Below, in pieces: positions 58,741 through 64,000 of a stretch of 64,000 nt of DNA. Every line of letters begins with the position of its first letter. Within the stretch, counting starts at the first letter, position 1. The notes beneath the pieces are model-generated. The model saw only the letters and a program-made list of their open reading frames with translations. It was not told the origin of the DNA and did no database searches. The DNA is taken from positions 169,501 through 233,500 of the forward strand of contig CAJQUW010011034.1 of NCBI GenBank assembly GCA_907163375.1, in the 5' to 3' direction. A program made the position numbers and the translations under genes. Source of the DNA: Prostheceraeus crozeri. Lineage: Eukaryota > Platyhelminthes > Polycladida > Euryleptidae.

Positions 58741-59307
58741 GCTCAAGTATGAGATGATGAAATGAGTGCTCGGAATCAGAACATCAATTTCTTATGACCG
58801 ATTGGATGTTGTATGACGAACGATTAGATTAATGAAAAACGACAGTGCCAAACACTGACTTGGATGTTATTCCATCCTCTCTGTTATCCATCATTCATAC
58901 TTGACTACATTCGCACAGCCTACCTTCTCAAAGTCACGCTTCGCGTCTTTTGTCCTTCAACGTCGATAGATTGGAAAGTGAAGGATCACTGAAACCGGAA
59001 ACTATTCGCTTCTGCCTTCCTGTAGCTCGACGCTAGGAAGCAGCCATGCGATCATTCAGTTTGACTGCTCTCCGTCCTCATGTGACGGCCAACGGAAATG
59101 AAAGGTCGAATGATGGAACGATCTGTCAAAGGTGCGAAAAGGATGAAGATAAAAGCAGAACGGTGTGGATAGGGAAGTCTATATTTCGTATTCAATCTTT
59201 TATTGTGAAATTGTTTTTTTCCTTTGTCTATTTCATGAACTAAATGAACTGTCAGCCTGACTCCGTTTGAAAATTTCAGGGTTGTCCATGAACCGACTTT
59301 TCTACTA
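58741..59307. other. Intergenic DNA, nothing recognised
   Basis: Open frames on both strands at 59046-59363 overlap and have no domain. Confidence 0.45.
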
Positions 59308-59538
59308 ATCCGGTAGCTAGAGTGAGTTTCTGCAGGGAACGAAGCCGAAAATAGGAATTTCACGGAATGATGTACAACCTATGCCTGCTACGAATCTGCG
59401 GGTCTGTCGAGTTCTGTCTGGTTCCTCTTCTTGTCAAACAGAATCAAGGAAAAACACGTGTTCATGAAATGGAACGCTGATTGAAGTATTGGCTAAAATG
59501 AAATTTTCTGTGTTTTCGCTTATTAAGTTAAAAATATA
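59308..59538 (+). repeat. Foldback family A, copy A3 (left arm only)
   Basis: It begins ATCCGGTAGCTAGAGTGAG and follows the family A left arm (GTTTCTGCAGGGAACGAAG, GTCGAGTTCT, CTCTTCTTGTCAAACAG) to about 59520, then abuts copy A4 in the same orientation. The loop and right arm are absent. Confidence 0.8.
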
Positions 59539-60380
59539 GTCCGGCAGCCAAAACGAGTTTCTGCAGGGAACAAGGCCGAAAGTGAGAATTTCAAAGAATG
59601 ATGTACACCGTATGGCTACTTCGAATCCGCACGTCTGCCGATTTCTACCTGGTTCCTCTTCCTGTCACACAGGATTAAAGAAAAACACATGTAGATGCAA
59701 TAGGACGCAGATTGCAGTTTTTGGCTGAAATGAAATTTTGTGTGTTTTCTCTGCTTAAACAAAAAGTGCTAAGCCCAGAGTCATAATTTTTGACATGGAA
59801 TGTCTTCAGGTCATTTCCTATGATGTACATGTGCTATTATCATGCATCTAATCGGCAATGCATGTGAGAATGTGGATAAAGTTACTCAAAATGTTTGTGT
59901 TTGCCGACATCTGGAAGTTTGCAAAATCTGAATGTGTCTAGCGTCATAGACAGAGATCCATGAGCATGATAGGAAATGATCTGAAGACATTCCATGTCAA
60001 AAATTATGACCCTGGGCATTGCACCTTTCGCCTGTTCAGAGAAAACATAGAAAGTTTCATCTTAACCATCAGAAACATTGTAATAACACATGCACATCAG
60101 AAGAAATTACCTGAAGACATTCCATGTCAAAATTTTTCCTCTAGACTTAATATTTTTAACTTAATAAGTGAAAACACAGAACATTTCATCTCAACTAACA
60201 AATACAATCTGCGTCCAATTGGATTAGCATGTGTGATTTTTTGATCGTGTATGACAAGAAGAAGAACCAGGTAGAACTAGGCAGATACTCAGAATCGTAG
60301 CAGGCATAGGGTGTGAATCATTTTGTGAAAGTCTCAGTTTCGGTCTCGTTCCCTGCAGAAACTCGCTTTGGCTGTCGGAC
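59539..60380. mobile_element. Foldback family A, copy A4 (complete)
   Basis: It begins GTCCGGCAGCCAAAACGAG and ends CTCGCTTTGGCTGTCGGAC, inverted repeats. Arms of about 290 bp surround a loop (about 59825-59965) in the same orientation as A1. The right arm carries an extra partial duplication (about 60070-60190) in which CTGAAGACATTCCATGTCAA recurs, making this copy about 100 bp longer than A1. Confidence 0.85.
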
Positions 60381-60943
60381 AGTAATACATTGATCGCTGA
60401 ATTATATCATCGCATCGACAGGGGTGACGCCAGTTCCCAGCAATTACAATATTCTTAATTCATGACAAAGACATTCTATTATGGTTACATACCACTTTCT
60501 ACGAAATTATTACATCTATTGCAATTACACTGTGTTATTTGCACCATCAATGCCATTATTCATGCGAAGAGTGTCTCAGTTAGGCCCAGGCCATGCGTGC
60601 ATACTACAGAGCTTTTGAATACTTTCACGACAAGCTGACATGCGGATGTGATGCCTATAGTGAATACACAATCCACTCAGGGTCGCTGCGGCTTTGAGCA
60701 AAGACAGATTACAGAAAAAGTACAGAGAAGGTACATTTGCCACTGTCCTTGACCCTTATCGACCGGCCCTTCCTGTGAGAATTCATCAAAGGGGCTCGAC
60801 ATAGTAATTCATTACAACACGTCATAATAATGTGAGATGAAATTCCATTATTTTTCAGATGTTCTCATAAACCTCATTTCTTATTAGAGACTTTCTTTTG
60901 ACAGGAAGAAGCGATAGTCATATATTCTGTTAACCGCTTCGAG
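60381..60943. other. Intergenic DNA, nothing recognised
   Basis: No supportable feature. Confidence 0.5.
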
Positions 60944-61617
60944 CATAGAAATAGATTGTTTGTCTGAAGTTGACTAGAATGGAAATTGACTCAAGGTCGC
61001 GGCACCTCCGGGGGAACTAAGGTGTAGCATGAAGAGCCAATGAAAAGCTTAGAACTGCACATGTGACTGATTCTAATCCAATGACTCGGCCGTTGACAAG
61101 TGTATCTATGTGGAAATACGTGCGATTTTTGTGCCTTCATTGTGTATTTCATGAAACTTTACTTCCATTCTAGAGGTTATATTGTTATCAATTTCTATGG
61201 CTTCGAGCGTAGCAACAATTCGCTAGCACTGTAGCACTACTACGTACATGTAAATGAAGACGACATAATAAAGAGACAATGATTTTGGGATGGAAAAACA
61301 CTAACGTGAACTGACAAAAGTGGTTGACCTTAAAAAGCCCACTATGTGACGCTGTGTCACGCATAGAAATTGATAACAATGAAATCACTTGAATCGAAGT
61401 AAAGCTTCATGCAATACACAGTAGTGGCACAAAAGTCGCACGCATTTTCACTTAGATGCACTTGTCAACGGCTGCATCATTGGATTAGAATCAGTCACAT
61501 GTACAATTCTAAGCTTTTCATTAGTTCTTCATGCTACAACTTAGTTCCCTCGGGTGTGCTGTGACCTTGAGTCAATTTTTATTCTGGTCAACTTCAGACA
61601 AACAATCTATTTCTATG
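60944..61617. repeat. Long inverted repeat, two 256-bp arms
   Basis: The left arm 60944-61199 and right arm 61362-61617 are inverted copies of equal length and, by eye, roughly 85% identity. Shared blocks include TAGATTGTTTGTCTGAAGTT, ATTGACTCAAGGTC, TGTGACTGATTCTAATCCAA and GTTATCAATTTCTATG. A 162-bp spacer separates them. Each arm itself begins CATAGAAAT and ends ATTTCTATG, so the structure is either one foldback or two MITEs inserted head to head. Confidence 0.8.
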
Positions 61618-63239
61618 TTGTCTCGGGTCGTGAATATGCAAATATGCCGAATGTCTGTGTACCACTGATTCGTTCTTGTGTTAATGTGTCGATCATAGAA
61701 ATTGACAATGCCACATAACATCATACGACGTACTATTATCTACTTTTATGGAGCCGATATATCCGACCTTAATAACCAATAATTGCAAGGATTGACCGAT
61801 GAAGGCTACCAAAAATCCTAGAAATTGAAATACATACTACTGTCATTTGCTGACCTGAGATCTGACTACGAGTATGTCAAAATGTAGGCTACCATCCGTG
61901 TGTGCTGCAAAACCTTCTTTTGTTGATTTAGAGATTGACACACATTTATCGTTGTCAATGTAATAAATTGAAGTTAAGATTCAGTACTTTTTCACTGTAT
62001 AAAAACTCTGGAAATTCACTGGAAAATTACACTAAAAGTGCACTTGGAAGGTTTCGAACCAACTTCGTTCCAGACTGCTAGGCTGCTCTAATCTCTAACA
62101 ACTAATCTTATTTTCAGAATTTTGTGTTAATGACTGTTACTACCACGCGCTATTCCTTGTTTTTTTGAGAAATTCTCATTTAGGTGGTTTCTTAAGACAT
62201 CTGATCTAACTTTCGATTATAGAAACTAATGATTGAAGTTTAGATATCAGTAATCAAATTTCAGGCAACTTCGGATTTGCTGTAAATGCACAAATTTTAT
62301 CATTCATCGATTTAATGAGGGTACAAGACTACCAAATGGATGGCGACTACACTACATGCTCCCAATGAGCATAATGTCGTGAGAAGCTATCTTATGATTT
62401 TATTTGGGTATAAAGGGCGGACAAGATCGTGCCGTTAGCTTCGGAGCGTGTGTGTATAATCGTGAAAAACATAAATTAAATTCGTCGACCTCGAGGATAA
62501 ATATCGTCCGCTGTCATTGTCCACACGCCTGTCAGAAAGAAAGAATATTCATCGCTTCATCGCCTTTCCGATAGAGCTTTTAAGTTCTTCTCTCTTCCAT
62601 CTGACTTCCTCTAGTTGAATAAAGGTCACAACGACGGGAAAAGGCTGGAACACCTCCTCTGTTTTATTCGGTGTCGCTTTGAAACATTTGAGGAAAGAGA
62701 TCAGAGAGTCGGTCACGAGAGAAACATGAACGAAAAAAGACTGGAGCAACGGGTGTCGGCCGAATGGCCTCGAATCAAAGGCGGCTTTGAAAGATGGCGG
62801 TTTACCATGACTTTGGCTAGCGGTTGAAGCTGAGCTCTCACGGGAAATGCAGGTCATGTAAGGGAAATGGACAAGTTCGTGGTAGAGGATTTTGGCAAGA
62901 AGCCAAACATTCTTCAAAATTCACATAACTTGTCATTACTCGTAATACATCTGACTCTAATATGATGTGCATAGTAAGTATATTTAAGTCTATTTGTACT
63001 TACTCTATGATGACGTGTTTCAGTGGGGACTGCAAAAATTTGATCCGCTGTTTCCAAAATGGGCAGAATATTCCTGAGACGTGTAACTGTCTTCTATTTT
63101 ACGAGAATATATCATACTCGTATATGCATGTAAATATGTAAATAATGCATTATGTCCAATGACAAGCTATTTGGTATAAACCATTTGTAAAATCAATTTC
63201 TGAGATGAACACAAGCATGTTACTTTGTGTATTACTTTG
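61618..63239. other. Intergenic DNA, nothing recognised
   Basis: Overlapping open frames at 62549-62917 (minus) and 62615-62827 (plus) have no recognisable domain. No element ends were found. Confidence 0.45.
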
Positions 63240-64000
63240 TGTGTGGTTGCGCCTACACTCCTAGAAAATGACCACTATTGCCTCACCAAATCGTCGCCTG
63301 TTGCCTCCTCGTGGTTCCCCTTCCCGTGGGCAACGCTAACAACAGCGGTGTACTGGCGAGTTTAGAGACCCAGTTTCAACTCTTGCTACCTACTGGTGGA
63401 GATAGCGCTCCCATCGGTCACCGCTGCCTTGCAGTCTGAAGTCCGCTTCAAAGGCTAGGGGAGACAACCCTGACTGAAAATCCGAACGAGGCTGGGGACA
63501 TAGTTCTGTATCATAATCCCTTGTTTTTCTTATGATGGCTGACTACAATTTACAATTTTCACCTCATGCAACGGCGGCTGCGGCAACAAACACTTCTGTA
63601 CCTAACCCAGTGGGTCAGATGATAAGTGTACTCGTACTAACTGGCCCTCTCAATCATAATAATCCTCGAGCTACTGTCGTAACATCAGGATCAGCGCAGT
63701 CTAGTATTTGAAATAATTTCGTTCTCGTAATTGCCTCGTAAATGAGTCAAAGTGTCTCACTGTGAGTTACATAAAGAAGAGATCTCCAAATATTTCATGT
63801 GATTTGCCTTTCCCCTTGAAGAGAGAATTCAAGTTTCTTAGAGTAAATTGGTCTGATGATCTAACATGAAAAAAACATTTTGAGCAAATTGAGGCACGTT
63901 GCTCACGACGATTGCATTTTTGCGTGTTCTTAAACCGGTCCTATCTCATTACGAATTATGGTTGTTTTACAATGCTACGATAGAAAGCACATTTCTGTAC
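63240..64000 (+). pseudogene. CR1/L2-like LINE with internal deletion, runs off the window
   Basis: A GC-richer leader (about 63270-63530, with GCCTCCTCGTGGTTCCCC) resembles a LINE 5' UTR and is followed by a 58-codon frame from ATG 63535 to TGA 63711 (MADYNLQFSPHATAAAAT...). Directly after it, from 63726, the RT palm-thumb boundary appears: NESKCLTVSYIKKRSP, PLKREFKFLRVNWSDDLT, then KKHFEQIEARCSRRLHF. After a frameshift come HYELWLFYNATIESTFLY at the window end. The endonuclease and most of the RT are missing between the two parts, so this copy is internally deleted; a stop after SDDLT and a frameshift also break it. The RT part is certain; the link to the 5' leader is inferred. Confidence 0.78.

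Noticed and set aside
62549-62917. 122-codon minus-strand frame as a host exon
   Set aside because: No domain, no clear splice sites, and an overlapping plus-strand frame of similar quality.
1-64000. CRISPR arrays, operons or bacterial promoters
   Set aside because: The sequence is eukaryotic in character, and no regularly spaced identical repeats of CRISPR type exist.
1-64000. LTR retrotransposons or endogenous viruses
   Set aside because: I saw no paired long direct repeats with TG...CA ends, primer-binding sites or gag-pol motifs. The RT fragments are LINE or Penelope type.

Overview
This window is an AT-rich stretch of animal (metazoan) nuclear DNA made almost entirely of transposable-element remains. 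I found no host protein-coding gene, rRNA gene or intact tRNA gene that I can support. The mixture points to an invertebrate genome: Tc1, piggyBac and many hAT DNA transposons, CR1/L2-like LINE fragments, a Penelope-like element, tRNA-derived SINE heads and several foldback elements. The palindrome TAGGCCTA is clearly over-represented. I cannot name the species. Nothing here looks bacterial, and most short open frames in the window appear by chance.

Layout, left to right. 1-6.7 kb holds two probable non-autonomous hAT elements (1312-2090, 3134-3844) and a SINE head (about 5.15 kb). 6685-8096 is a Tc1 element with TA duplication, terminal repeats, one stop codon and a probable 61-nt intron. 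8.2-10.7 kb carries two copies (C1, C4) of an anonymous repeat called family C here. 11.6-12.47 kb is a second, 5'-truncated and frameshifted Tc1 transposase on the minus strand. 13.0-13.8 kb has a 183-bp tandem duplication. 15437-18093 is a nearly complete piggyBac between TTAA sites. 20.1-20.4 kb is a foldback. LINE fragments lie at 23.6, 28.2-28.9 (minus), 30.4, 38.3 and 63.2 kb. 25661-26396 is foldback family A, copy A1. 27591-29597 is a degenerate hAT with a recognisable C-terminal dimerisation segment, split by a LINE. 31510-31622 is a tRNA-like hairpin. 32562-34493 is a hAT with a second hAT nested inside it. 39872-40632 is another hAT. Two SINE heads sit near 45 kb. 46880-48360 is a broken Penelope-like element followed by a hammerhead-ribozyme-like motif. 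52510-55580 is family A copy A2 with a 2.6-kb near-perfect palindrome inserted in it. 56.7-57.1 kb is a minisatellite broken by a foldback. 57.5-58.7 kb is family C copy C2 split by a textbook hAT MITE. 59.3-60.4 kb holds family A copies A3 and A4. 60944-61617 is another long inverted repeat. The window ends in an internally deleted LINE.

The genes do not form a pathway. The biology is a record of insertion, nesting and rearrangement. The most interesting signals are: (1) a 2.6-kb palindrome with roughly 1.04-kb arms that look over 99% identical and an AAAT duplication, whose insertion is shown by the continuity of the interrupted element; (2) inversion of the central loop of that host foldback relative to its sister copies, which suggests recombination between its arms; (3) a hammerhead-like core just 3' of the Penelope GIY-YIG region; (4) a tRNA-like promoter core enclosed by a 22-bp stem; (5) piggyBac termini that carry a repeated self-palindromic GGGGTGT...ACACCCC unit. 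All identifications were made by eye from motifs; no database search was possible.
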